In this document: piece after piece, positions 22,624 through 33,042 of the stretch
How positions within the stretch are numbered: position 1 is the stretch's first letter
Layout of the letters: every line of letters begins with the position of its first letter
Assembly: GCA_009746045.1 (NCBI GenBank)
Contig: RPFO01000103.1
Coordinates: 1,176,121 to 1,240,120 of the forward strand
Source: Mesostigma viride
Taxonomy: Eukaryota; Streptophyta; Mesostigmatophyceae; Mesostigmatales; Mesostigmataceae
Direction: 5' to 3'
Length of the DNA: 64,000 nt
Program-made: the position numbers and the translations under genes
The notes under the pieces: model-generated
Told to the model about the DNA's origin: nothing
Database searches by the model: none
The model's input: only the letters and a program-made list of their open reading frames with translations

Positions 22624-23692
22624 GCACAGGGCGTGGGCGTGAGATAGTCATTAAAAGAGAGACCTACTGTGCAGTGTGCTGTGAGCAGAACCAAAGCGAT
22701 TGGAAAGGCTGCATTACACCCACGTTTGGGTAATGGCAGCAGGTATTGAGAAAAGTCGTTATGGAGGTGTCTTGGTGATAGCGGATCACCTGGTGTGGCG
22801 ATAACTATTCCATAGTCATTGCGCCTGTGAAAGGGTAACCGAGGGTACAGGAGGTCACGCTCCAAGGAGACTACTCGCCCACCCAGGTGGAGGGGCCCAG
22901 GCCAAGTCCATCCTGCCGATGGGTTTTCGAATCCGAGCCGTGGCTCACTGACCGAATGCCATAATGGGGTAGCCGTCACTAGAAACAGTGAGGCGAGGGG
23001 CGGACTTACGAATTTCGTAAGGCCTGCTCCTTCTACCCACACGTTTCAAGTGACGGCTAGCTTTTCCGCCCCTCAAAAGAGATGGCTAGACGTACCTTTT
23101 CGTGCTGAATCCGAATCTGCCCTTTGTTTCGCGTTTAGATTACTACGTAAGGTGCTATCTCGTCCGCCGTCAGGGCCACCGCCCTGTCGGTTCACCGGCG
23201 CGGGAATAAACTCAACTCAACTCAACTCAACGGTTGAGCCTGTCGCATTGGTAGTTTTAATTCAGTTCAGCCAAAAGGCCCTTCGGAATTAGACATTAGC
23301 GTTTTATTGGTTGAAAGTGCTACTGTGTCCGCCCCATTAATTAATTATTAGTTTGTTTGTTTGGTTACCGAACAACCGTTAAACCGGCTGCGAAATTTAA
23401 TAATTCTTTGTTTGTTTTGTATAACCCAGCCGGATGCACTGCTCTTACGGCTAGTAAAAGCACATTTTTCAGCCAGAGATTTAATATTTCTTTGTTTTTT
23501 ACCGCAAAAGAAGCGCTCTTGGCAGTCAAACAATTATTTACACTTTCTTTATTTGTTTGGTAGTTTCAAAAACTACAGGTCAGTACACTCGGGAATTAGT
23601 TAATTAAAATTCTTTTGTTTTATTTATCGTTTGCAGCTGGCCGGCGCCCAGCCTCATAATTATTTAGTATTCCTACCAATGCGGGCGGTGTA

Positions 23693-23988
23693 TGGGGACG
23701 CCCCGCCTAAAAAAGCGTATTTTTGGCCCAAAAATTAATAACTCAAAGGGATGTGCTGATTTTGTTGATCCAATTAGGTAGAAACAATGTCCCATGACAT
23801 TTTAATATGGGGTGCATGTGGGGTGTGCTTTTTTCATGCAACTGGTTCTCCCACTGTTCTGGGCAAGAAGTGCCCCGGACAGCGTTTTTTCTATAGTTTT
23901 ATAGCTCATAAGTCATAGCCGGTGTATGGCTAGGGGTAGTACCCCCAACAAGTGGTGGTATGCATGCCCAAACATCATTGTTACGCCC
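23693..23988. other. spacer, no gene recognised
   Basis: Sequence between the TIR element and the LTR of element B. The last five bases, ATCAT (23,984-23,988), would be the target duplication of element B, but the other copy has been lost. Confidence 0.4.
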
Positions 23989-24532
23989 TGGCTCTACTCT
24001 AAGTAACCCAAACACATCGCCTAACCTTACCTGAACTAGTGAGGATGCACATACCTAGGAGTGAGGAGCTATATTGGCTATAAGACCTAGGACGCGACGA
24101 CTCTGCCTCTCAATGCATTCCATTATAATACGCCATATACCGAATAAAACCAGGGTACTACGAAGGAAACAATACTACACTGCCATGACCCTAGCTAATA
24201 TGTGCTAATTCATCATTAATTAACACACGCCGGGTACCAACACGAGGGGTAGAACGTGCATAAATGATCACCAACGGTCCAGCATGCTCGGGCCGACCTG
24301 GCCCTCGCCTACAAATGTACAGATGCACGCTGGTCCACTATATTCTACCCGAAGGATAAGGACCACTAATAAAGTACGCGGCGCGACGCCCAAAAGCATC
24401 CAATCCCGGCACCACAGTACTGTTACGAGGACAACAGCGTCCCAGTACAAACTACACGTAAACCTAGGAACGACCGAGGCAAAAGACCTAATTTACGTCC
24501 GTAACTACAACGAATTGTTACGCGACGTAACA
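23989..24532 (-). repeat. 3' LTR of gypsy element B
   Basis: On the minus strand it begins TGTTACGTCGCGTAACA and ends GGCGTAACA (544 bp). It aligns along its whole length with the 543-bp LTRs of element A but with many differences, so B is much older or from another subfamily. The purine tract TGTGGGGGGGGAGG of the minus strand abuts it at 24,533. Confidence 0.8.
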
Positions 24533-24902
24533 CCTCCCCCCCCACAAAGGTAGGGAGCCCTCTCCCTACGCACAAGGAGGAAACCAAGGGGTAGGAAGAA
24601 CCTAATGCACCCAGCACACACCAACACAATCGACAGGCCATCCAAGATACAAAGCACCAACAAGTTAACTCGGTTCCACCCCGAGTGGTGTAGGGTTAAC
24701 CAGCACCAAGCCTGGTGGGAGGATCCCCTATAACTGCCTGGCACAGAGGCCTTGCCGGGAGGGACGGCACTGGGCAGGACACACAGAGTGAACAACTAGT
24801 CAGCACCAAGGACCAAGAACGACCAACCAACTGGCCAGAATATGAGGGCGACTCTATATACCGGAGGGACAACACCCTCAGGTCGGGCCTAAGGCCCTCT
24901 AT

Positions 24903-26415
24903 CTAGTTGCCATCAGTCTGGTAAGTGCCACGCGAGGCCAGCAGAACCTCCAGATACGCATGGTAGTGGGCCACGTCGTCCGCATTATCATGCCTATCTA
25001 CAGTGGGGAAAACATCGGCCCACACGCCATCAGGAAAAAGGCCCAGAAAGGCCCAGTAATACCTATGCTGCGTAAGGACCACCTGGCCACGGGCCCAGTC
25101 CAAGAAGCCACAGGCAAAGAGGCGTAGGAAAGGCTCTACCGCGATCAAACAGAGAGCCCGCAGGAGTAGGCGATGGTACCGGATCCGATGACGCAAGCCC
25201 GTCGGGAAGAACAGATCTAGCAGAGGCTCCACATTAGCCGGCCACAACCTGATGTGCCGAATCTCACGTGAGCGCCACCGACGAGCGCACTGTCGCGACC
25301 CGAACGTCTCTAGATAGTCGCTAGCCCGAGGGGGAGGATGGCCACGGGAGTCCAGGCCCTTGCCCGGGAGGGGCGCTGGACGGCGGGCATCCCACTCCAG
25401 GAGGGGCTGCAGGAGAACCGCGCCATACGTAGCACCACGCACCGCAGGATACTCGACCGTAAGGGCATCTGAGGCCTTAATGCCCAGAGGCGGAGGGTAA
25501 GCCCACTGGTAACCACCGTAGGTGTCCAAGTCGTTGTGACGCCGCGCCCAACGATACAGGACTCGCCGAACCAAGATCTCACCCTGGAACACAGGATCTG
25601 CTAAAACAACCATGACAGTCACACGGAGGCCGATCGGTATCAACGGGTAGGCTACGGTCACGCGGCGCCCGACACACCTGGGAGAACCCATAGGACATGG
25701 GCGAAATAGCCAGCTCGGCAGCGACGCGCAGCAGGTCACACTGTCGGCAGGCGATCGCCGACATACCGTACCCAGGAACTGGCGAATCTCGCGACTCCGG
25801 CGTAGCATGCACCACAGAGGGGGCCCGATCCCGGTCGCCCTGGGACAACTCGTCGGCAGCGCGGAGGGAGCGATGATCAATGCCGCTGGCCCTAACAACC
25901 GCAGCCAAAGAGCGCGGAGCTGAAGGGGCCGGAACCGAAACAGGGGTAGGATCCTGCACAGGCGCGGAGGGCGCCGGCGCCACAGGAGGCCGCAACGGAC
26001 CCGCTGCCGAAGGAGACCGCGACGGACCCGCCACCGCAGCTGGCGCCCCGGTCTCCGGTGGAGGCGCACCCTCAGGCCACATGTTGAAAATGGGGCCCGG
26101 GTGGGGACAGGCACCTTGCCATAAAACTGGCTTCCATCCAGGCTCCAGCTGGCACTGGAACCTGCTGCGGGGGACCACCCTCCCAGAGCCTGGGAAGCCC
26201 ACTCGTATCGCCAAAGAAGCCCCGCGATGGCTGCGACTGAGCTTGTGGAGGCTCGGAAGCAGCGACGGCGGGCGCGACCGCATGCAGGGGCAGAAGACTC
26301 GCGCGAAGGCGCAGGTACGGCGGTCACAGGCGCGGAGGCAGCAGGAGGCGTAGGAGTCGCAACAGCAGACGAAACCACAGCGACCGCGGGCTCGCACTGG
26401 GGCGCAGGCGAAGCC
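24903..26415 (-). pseudogene. distal part of ORF3 of element B, unknown family
   Basis: This is the counterpart of 41,700-43,175 in element A, interrupted at its upstream end by the insertion of A. The last 200 codons (HNDLDTYGGYQWAYPPPLGI to the end, TYQTDGN) match A at most positions, with mainly synonymous base changes. Two frameshifts fall in the Pro-rich part (near 25,600 and 26,100). Pieces seen in other frames are GPIFNMWPEGAP, PRSLAAVVRASG and SAIACRQCDL. I recognise no protein family. Its position, between pol and the 3' LTR, is where env or other accessory genes sit. Confidence 0.7.
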
Positions 26416-26744
26416 GTAGTTGTTACGTCGCGTAACAATTCGTTGTAGTTACGGACGTAAATTAGGTCTTTTGCCTCGGTTGTCCCTAGGTTTACGTGTA
26501 GTTCCTACTGGGACACTATTGTCCTCGTAACAGTACTGTGGTACATTGGGTGCCTTTGGGCGCCGCGCCGCGTACTTTATTAGTGGTCCTGATCCTTTGG
26601 TAGAATGTAGTGGACCAGCGTGCATCTGTAGGCGAGGGCCAGGTCGGCCCGAGCGTGTTGGACCGTTGGTGACCATTTATGCACGTTCTACCCCTCGTGT
26701 GTGCACTCGGCGTGTGTTAAATGAATTAACACATATATGCTTGG

Positions 26745-29700
26745 CTCCATTCACGGGCGCGCTCAGCACGCGCGCGCCTGTGTTGCTCAACGGCCCCTCA
26801 ACCGGCCAGCAGTCCCGGCCCCCTCCCCCCCTCCCGCCTCGGCTCCCACCGGCTCCCAGCCCCCGCCGCCCGACTACTCGGCCAGTTGGCGTTGGCTTGA
26901 CACGGTTCCCTGGGATGCATGCGCCATCAACCCGGCGTCTACCCTGACCGACCTCCCCCACCGCGCGCGTAGCCTTTTCGCGCAATGTGCAATCGTTTCT
27001 CTCCGGCGCATGCACGCCGCTCCGGACGACCCGCTGGGCTTTAAACTGCACATGGTGACCCCCCGCCTGCTCCTCACCCCTCTCGGGCGTGGTGTGCGCG
27101 GCCTCCAGGGTGCGGTTATTGCCCGTTGCCGACGCTTTCTGCAGGGGGACTGGGAGGGGCTGTTTGGCGTGCCGCCCCCGCGCACGGCCCGGCTGTCGGG
27201 GGAGGTCAACTTCGAGCGGGTGGCCGCCGATGTCATCCGCCTCGTCCGCGAGGGGCAGCTCAGCCGGGCCATGACCCGCTTGGAAATGGCCAAGCTGGCC
27301 CCCGCCCATGCGGCTACCCTGGCGGCCTTGGAGGCTCTTCACCCTGCGGAGCCCGGATTCCAGCTGCCCGTGCCGGACCCCCTGCCGGCCCCCCTCCGGC
27401 TGGACCGCGACTGCTTCCTGGAGGTGATGCGTGCGGTCCCGCGGGCTTCCTCTCCCGGGCCGTCGGGCTGGCGCTACGAGCACTTGGAGGTCCTGGTGGG
27501 GCATGGGGGCGAGGACATTCTCTTTGACACCCTCATTGACCTGGCGGCTGGTCGCGTTCCTCCCGCTGCGCGCGAGTGGTTAGCGGGCGCTCGCCTCCTC
27601 GCTCTGCTCAAGGGTGTCTTGCCCCCCCCGAGGGCAAGGTGCGCCCGATCGCCTGCGGTGAGGTGCTCCGCAAGCTCGTGGGCAAAGTGATCTGCCGCCA
27701 AAAGGCGCCCGAGCTCCGTGCCTTTTTCTGCCCGCCCCTCGCAGCGGGTGAGACCTCGGTGGCGGCCCAGCTGGGGGTGACGACTCCAGGCGGGGCGGAT
27801 ATCCTCATCCATTCGGTGCAGGCCTACCTCGAGGCCCACCCCACCCACGCTGTCGTCAAGGTCGACTGCCACAACGCGTTCAACAGTCTGTCCCGCGCCA
27901 GCATGTTTGCGGCCGTCATGGAGTCCTTCGAGGACTTGTACGCTTGGACAGCCGTGTGCTACGGCCAGCCCGGCCAACTGGTTCACATCATGGAGGACGG
28001 CACTCGCGGCGGCCTGCTGTCGCGGTCGGGCACCCAGCAAGGGGACCCCCTGGGACCCCTGTACTTTGCCGCCCCCCTCCAGGGTTGCCTCCAAGCGGTC
28101 CATGCTGCCCACCCGGCGGTCGCTATTCAGGCCTACTTGGATGATATCTACCTTCTGGGCCCTGTGCCGGACACCACCGCGGCTCTGCTGGCACTGCAGA
28201 CCGCGGTGGCCGGCATCAACCTCCAGTTGACCCTGGCCAAGTGCGCGGTGTACTCGCCCCAAGGTGATTGCTCCGGCTTTCCGCCCCAGCTCTTGGGCCG
28301 GGACGAGCGCCTCCAGGGGTTGGAGGTCCTCGGCGTTCCGGTTGGCGACCCCGCGTTTGTCATCGATGCTCTGCGGGCCGCCCTCGAGGCACGCACTGAG
28401 GTACTGCCCTTGATTGCGCGCCTTCATGATTCGCAGACCAAGGGTCTGCTTCTGTGGTTTTGCGCTCACCCTCGCGTCGTTCACTGGCTCCGGGGCGCTC
28501 TTCCGGCTCAGGTCCGGCTGGCCGCCGAGGGCCACGACGAACGCATCCAGTCGGCCTTGGCGCAGCTGGTCCCGGGCCCCGACCTCCCGCCACATGCTAT
28601 TCGCATTGCCTCCCTGCCTGCACGGATGGGTGGCTGCGGTCTGACTCGTGCCGCCCGGCTGGCCCCAGCAGCATTTTTGGGCTCCGTCGCTCAGTCGTGG
28701 GCGGAAAGCTGCCGGCTCCTGCCCCTTTTGGCAACAGCAGCGCCTGACCTCCTGGACCCCAGCAGCCCTTTGCCCTTCGTCACCGCCATCCAGGAGGCCT
28801 ATGCTGAGATCCAGCAGGCCTGTGCTCCCGTCCGTGCCGCTCAGGCGGTACAGCGCCACCTCCCTCGCGGCACTCCCTCGGTCGCCTCCGTTCAATCTCC
28901 CGCCGCATTCCCTGCTCGCGTCATCGATAAACACCAGAAAACCTACGCGGGTATTCTGCACACGGCTGATTGGATTGCTCTTTTCGCGGACCTCAACGCC
29001 CAGGGACGTGCGTGGCTGTTCTCGCTTTCCTTGCGGAGTGTGGGCTCGGCGTACCTTCGTGCTCTTCCCATGGCCCCCCCATTCGCCTTGGCTCCCAGCC
29101 ACTACTCGGTGGCGCTCCGGCACCAGCTATTTGCCCCGCAGCCTCTTGTTCCGGCCGGGCGGCCTTGTGGTAGCTGTGGGCAGCCGCTGGATCCCACGGG
29201 GACTCACTACCTTGCCTGCATGGGGGGCCAACAGAATCAGAATTGGTATTTGTATTTGCACACTGTCCTCCTGACGGTGGTGCTCGCCATGATTCGGTCG
29301 GTTTTCCCCCACGCGAACATCCGGTCCGAGGATGCGGATGGCGCTGCCTTCTATTCCCCCAACCACCGGCCTGACATCGTGGTGCTGGACTTTGAGGGGG
29401 GTGGCCGGCATCTGCTTATTGACGTTTCGGTGGCGCGGCCCTTGGCTCTTAGCCACGTGGCTGGGGCCTCCCTCACGGCAGGTTACACAGCGGACCGGGC
29501 GGAGCGGGCCAAGCTCCTGGCCTACGGCGACGTCGGGCACCATCGTGTGGTGCCCTTTGTCCTGGAGGAGTTTGGGGCCATGGGGCCCCTGACCTCCGCC
29601 TTCTTCAAGGAGTGTTGCCGGCTCCGGGAGGACCGGCTGGACCTGGAGGGCCAGCGGGCCCCATGGTCGGCGCGGACCTGGACGTCATATTGGCGTCAGC

Positions 29701-29786
29701 GCTTGTCGGTGGCGCTGACTCGGGCCATGGCTGACATCATGCTCCGCCGTACGCGGGCTGATTTTGCGGTGCAGCAGGGCTATTAG
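26745..29786 (+). pseudogene. REL-type LINE polyprotein, one frameshift
   Basis: Two frames (26,745 to about 27,620, and about 27,620-29,786) join at a run of eight C near 27,616. The product reverse-transcribes the LINE RNA and cuts the target. Motifs in order: SSPGPSGWRYEHLEVL and GKVRPIACGEVLRKL before the RT core; VVKVDCHNAFNSLSR (motif A); SGTQQGDPLGPLYFA (motif B); IQAYLDDIYLLG (motif C, YLDD); then a CCHC finger CGSCG..H..C at about 29,164-29,217; then HRPDIVVLDFEG, LLIDVSVARP and AERAKLLAY, which fit the RPD-x-D-K/Y pattern of the R2-like nuclease. The N-terminal DNA-binding fingers expected in this group are absent, as expected from 5' truncation. Confidence 0.8.
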
Positions 29787-29919
29787 GTTCCTCCCGTTAG
29801 GCGTTTCCATTGGTCTTATCGTAGTATAGAGCTTTGACATGGCTCTGTATATAGGTTTATAGCTGGGCGTTTGTTTTGGTTTGAGTGATTTCACTCTGCT
29901 GTAAGTAATTATATTTTTA
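26745..29919 (+). mobile_element. restriction-like-endonuclease (REL) non-LTR retrotransposon
   Basis: It is inserted in the 5' LTR of element A with the 14-bp duplication ACATATATGCTTGG (26,731-26,744 and 29,920-29,933). The body is GC-rich and encodes a reverse transcriptase followed by a CCHC finger and a restriction-like endonuclease. The 5' end falls inside the coding frame, so it is probably 5'-truncated. The 3' UTR is about 130 bp and ends in an AT-rich TTATATTTTTAA without a long A tail. Confidence 0.85.
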
Positions 29920-30153
29920 ACATATATGCTTGGGTCACGGCAGTGTAGTTGTGTTTCCTTCCCCTATTCCTGGAGTAAACGGGTTGTGTAAATGGCTTAT
30001 GGCGTATTACAGTAATACTTACGTTAATGCACTGAGATCTGGATCGTCTCGTTCGTCTTTCGCTAGGGGTTTAACTAGAGGCGGCCTTACTAGTCTAGGT
30101 AGCATTAGGCCAGGTAGAGGTAGAGGTGGCGGTAGAAACCCGAGGCGTAACAA

Positions 30154-30170
30154 TGGACTCGGAGGAATTT
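30154..30170 (+). promoter_or_regulatory. primer binding site of element A
   Basis: One base after the 5' LTR the sequence reads TGGACTCGGAGGAATTT. It starts with the TGG expected to pair with the CCA end of a tRNA. Which tRNA primes was not determined. Confidence 0.6.
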
Positions 30171-30681
30171 TAGGTAGAGAGCGAGACGACGATCCCCTGC
30201 AACATACGTCATTGAATCAACCCTTCCGCGTCCGGGAAAATGAAGACGACACCTACTTGACAGGTAATGGGCGGGTCGCCTGCAAGCTGGGGGGGTAGTG
30301 CTGCCCGATTCGGGACACGCCCAGCCTAGAAGATAGACCTGCTCGAAGCGGAAAATCCTTTTATAGATAGCTCCTTTCCCTCGTTTTGTTTTCCTGAGAA
30401 ATGTTGCCGACTGTCGTAGATAGGTGATGGTTTTGGTTCTACGTTAGAGAGACGACTAGCGTCTCGTAGATTACACTTTTTCTGCATTCTTGCCTGCGTT
30501 GTATTTAGACGACCCATCGCCAGACGCAGAATTCTGGAAACCGGATACTTACGACCACCTGGCGCTGGAAACCTCGTCCCTGCGTGTGTCGTCAATCTGG
30601 TTCGGTTTCAGACACCCGAGATAAGTCGCCTTCTCCTCGTTCTCCTTATTTGACTACTCAAGACCTACCAGGTGCGTTAAC
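30171..30681 (+). other. leader of element A
   Basis: No gene was recognised. A 122-codon frame (29,930-30,298) runs from the LTR into the leader but has only a Gly/Arg-rich composition and no counterpart checked in B. Confidence 0.45.
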
Positions 30682-31086
30682 ATGAGCCAGCGACGTCCTT
30701 TTCCTGCTCCTTCTCATTCGACTAGTAATAATAGTTTAGCGAAATATTACGTAGTTATTACCCCTCAATGGGCATCTATTTTCTTATCGTGGGCCGATGC
30801 TAGGAAGTTCGTTCAGTCGCGTGCTTATAATGTCTCCAAATATAAGAAGTTTATGTCCTTTGAAGAAGCTCAGACCTACCTCTTAAATCATAGTGAATCA
30901 GATTTGGGTCTCCATTCTCGTCCTTCTCCTCATGCTCGTCCTGCTGTAGATAGTCTTGTTTTCGTCACACCACCTCCATCTCCTCCTTCGTCTCCCCCTA
31001 AACGGGCTGTATCCTCATCTAGCTTAGATACGCCTCTCACCTTAGAGTTCGGATCCCTATCCATTACTGTTGCTAAAAAGGATTGA
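30682..31086 (+). CDS. separate RNA:DNA-hybrid-binding (RNase H1-N / viroplasmin-like) ORF
   Basis: A 134-residue ORF precedes gag in element A. Residues 21-70 fit the small domain found at the N-terminus of eukaryotic RNase H1 and in caulimovirus P6, which grips RNA:DNA hybrids or RNA. The pattern is KYYVV at 21-25, IFLSW at 33-37, KYKKF at 53-57 and EEAQTYL at 61-67, matching the family's YAV, G-x-F-x-SW, (F/Y)KKF and EEA-x-x-(F/Y)(L/V) positions. The tail is Pro/Ser-rich. The start ATG follows CCAGGTGCGTTAAC. Element B keeps the distal half (47,371-47,655, minus). The pol of this element already has its own RNase H. A role in stabilising the replication hybrid or in packaging is inference. 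Confidence 0.75.
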   Translation: MSQRRPFPAPSHSTSNNSLAKYYVVITPQWASIFLSWADARKFVQSRAYNVSKYKKFMSFEEAQTYLLNHSESDLGLHSRPSPHARPAVDSLVFVTPPPSPPSSPPKRAVSSSSLDTPLTLEFGSLSITVAKKD

Positions 31087-31207
31087 TTTAAATTGTTTTT
31101 CTTTTAGGACATTAAAAGCTTTTCTTTTCTTTCCTTGCCTTAAATTAGGCCTTGTCCTTTTTCCTTGTTGCTTTCAGTTAGATTCCTATTCATTTACTTA
31201 ATTAAAG

Positions 31208-32930
31208 ATGGATCCAGTGGGTAGAAATATGTCGCCTATACCTACCAACACTCCTACTATGAATAATAATAATAATAATACTAACAACAATAACAACACT
31301 CGTGGTAACCGACGGGACTCACTTGAAACGGTGCACCATCTCACTCCTCAAGGTAATCTGCGTACCTCACCTCCTTCTCCTGTTACTGGTGGTCGCCGTC
31401 GTCCCTCACTTACCCCACCTACCTTGAACAACGTGTCAGATTTAGTGATGACCCTCTTTTGCTGTGAACCAGGCCCCTGCCCCTCCTGCAACCTTGGCTC
31501 AACCCTCCAGCAGGTCCTCACTAACTAACAATGCTTCTAGGCCTCCTTCCCACCCTGTGCCTTCCATGCCTGCTTTTAACACGGGTCGTACCTCTGCCCC
31601 TGTCGGCCCTTCTGGGCGCCCTAGTGCAGTTCCCTTTTACCCACCTGCTTCCTGGTCCTACCCTGATACGGCCTATGAGGCAGCCCAGGTCCCTACCCGT
31701 GTGGCTGATTTAGAAGTTAATAGTGATTTCAGCACCATGCCTCTAGATGACAGAAATTATGATCATTTTGCCTACTCCTCTCTTCGTGAGCAATATACTG
31801 TACCCTTCTCCTATGGGCACCAGCCTGAAACGGTGGCCCCTTCTAGACCCCTACCCAAGACTTTCCTCTTCCTTCCTTCTATCCCGCTTATGTAGCAGTG
31901 GAAGATAGTGGCCCTATGGGAAAAACTGACTCTTCTAATCCCCCTAAGCCCCCTGCTCTTCCCCTCTTTGCTAACCTTCCCAAGCTGGATGTCAAGTCTA
32001 CCCCTCAACAGTTTTTCACCTTTATTATGTTGCTTACCCAGAACACAGAGTCGTGGCAGAATCATAATAGATGGCGTCTCTCTGATGCTGTACTAGTCCT
32101 CACTATCTTACAACCTGCATTACTCCTGAGCTTGCTAACCTCATTCAGTGTGAGTCTTTGGCCTCTCATGCCTACCCTAACTCTGTAGCAGAATTGTTTA
32201 AGCGTTTAGAGAACCATTTAGTCCCTCCTGATTCAGATTGGCAGGATAGATTAGCCTTTGGTACCTTGCAGCAGGGTACTAAATCATTTAAGGAGTATAT
32301 GAAAGAGTTTGATGCTCAGATGGTACGAATTAGGGATTTGTCGGGTGCAGAAGTACGTGCTCGCTTCCTCCAAGGCCTCAGTAGACCTTATTACGTGAAG
32401 TCAAGCGCCAGTTCTCTGCCTACCGTTTTACTGATCTGCCCCTCAAGCATGTGCGCCAGCATCTCTTGCGAGTAGCAGATTTCTTCACCACTCCTTCTCT
32501 CCCTACCCGTTCCCGTATTAATAATATTATCCTTACCCCTGAGGAGGAGAACTCCTATGTAGAAGAATTAGATATCTGCGTTGCTGACCTTTCAGCTCTT
32601 GATGTCTCTCATATCACATGCTATCATTGTAAGGAAGTAGGTCATCTTAAACGTGAGTGCCCCAAGTTCCTTTCGGGTGCTCCCCCTCATCCCGACGCTC
32701 GCCCTCCTCGTACCCCTCAGCGTGCTCCTATTCGTCCCACTTCAGGACGCATTCCCTCAGCTACCCCTAGTAGGCTGAATGCTGTGCAGACAGGACCCCC
32801 AGGGTTCCCCTATGATAATCAGGCTCCCGCACCCTCTTCGCTCCCTCGTGACCCTCCAGCAGTGGCTTTTTCGCCAGGGTCTTCTTCGGGGTTAGTTCCT
32901 ATGGATTTGGGGGGGGAGGGGGAACAGTAG
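31208..32930 (+). pseudogene. gag of element A, several frameshifts
   Basis: Gag forms the particle around the RNA. Five consecutive frames cover it: 31,208 (MDPVGRNMSPIPTNTP, then Asn runs), 31,464, 31,898, 32,158 and 32,451-32,930. The third and fourth carry the retrotransposon gag core (FFTFIMLLTQNTESW, LENHLVPPDSDWQDRLAFG, ARFLQGLSRPYY). The last carries a zinc knuckle CYHCKEVGHLKREC (C-x2-C-x4-H-x4-C) followed by a Pro-rich tail. The breaks contrast with the near-identical LTRs. Confidence 0.8.
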
Positions 32931-33042
32931 GCCTGTCAGCCGGGGGTAACCTGGACAGGTCCTTAGATAGTACCCCAGATAAAATTTTTGCCTGCCTGTT
33001 TTTATAACCTCTGTAGGAGCTGAATCTTCCCTACCACTACGT

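Larger units (their letters stand above)
17999..23243 (-). mobile_element. L1-like LINE with zf-RVT domain, frames broken
   Basis: The insertion is bounded by an exact 19-bp target duplication CGCATTGGTAGTTTTAATT (17,980-17,998 and 23,244-23,262). The 3' end on the minus strand finishes with a short A run next to the left copy. The 5' end shows a small (AACTC)n run near 23,211-23,230. It encodes endonuclease, reverse transcriptase and a C-terminal zinc-binding domain in that order. Several frameshifts interrupt the reading frame. It looks close to full length. Confidence 0.85.
17971..23692. mobile_element. TA-flanked TIR element (mariner-like MITE), split by a LINE
   Basis: The 18-bp terminal inverted repeats CACCGCCCGCATTGGTAG (17,973-17,990) and its exact complement (23,673-23,690) are each flanked by TA. 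This fits Tc1/mariner target duplication. Without the LINE (17,999-23,243) and its duplicated target the element is only about 455 bp, AT-rich and non-coding, so it is non-autonomous. Almost all of it lies at 23,263-23,690. Confidence 0.75.
26421..30152 (+). repeat. 5' LTR of element A, interrupted by a LINE
   Basis: The parts 26,421-26,744 and 29,934-30,152 sum to 543 bp, exactly the length of the 3' LTR. The LINE and one copy of its target duplication fill the gap. The tempting shorter LTR ending TTAACACA at 26,733 is wrong, because the 3' copy continues to CGTAACA and meets the target duplication there. Confidence 0.85.

Noticed and set aside
26421-26733. Short LTR of about 313 bp ending TTAACACA
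   Set aside because: The 3' copy shows that the LTR runs on to CGTAACA at 543 bp, where the target duplication lies; the apparent end is just beside the LINE insertion.
27474-29123. 549-codon minus-strand frame
   Set aside because: It is the GC-rich antisense shadow of the REL-type LINE, whose RT, finger and nuclease motifs lie on the plus strand.
29930-30298. 122-codon ORF before the hybrid-binding ORF as a gene
   Set aside because: It starts in the LTR, ends in the leader and has only a Gly/Arg-rich composition; no domain or conservation could be seen.
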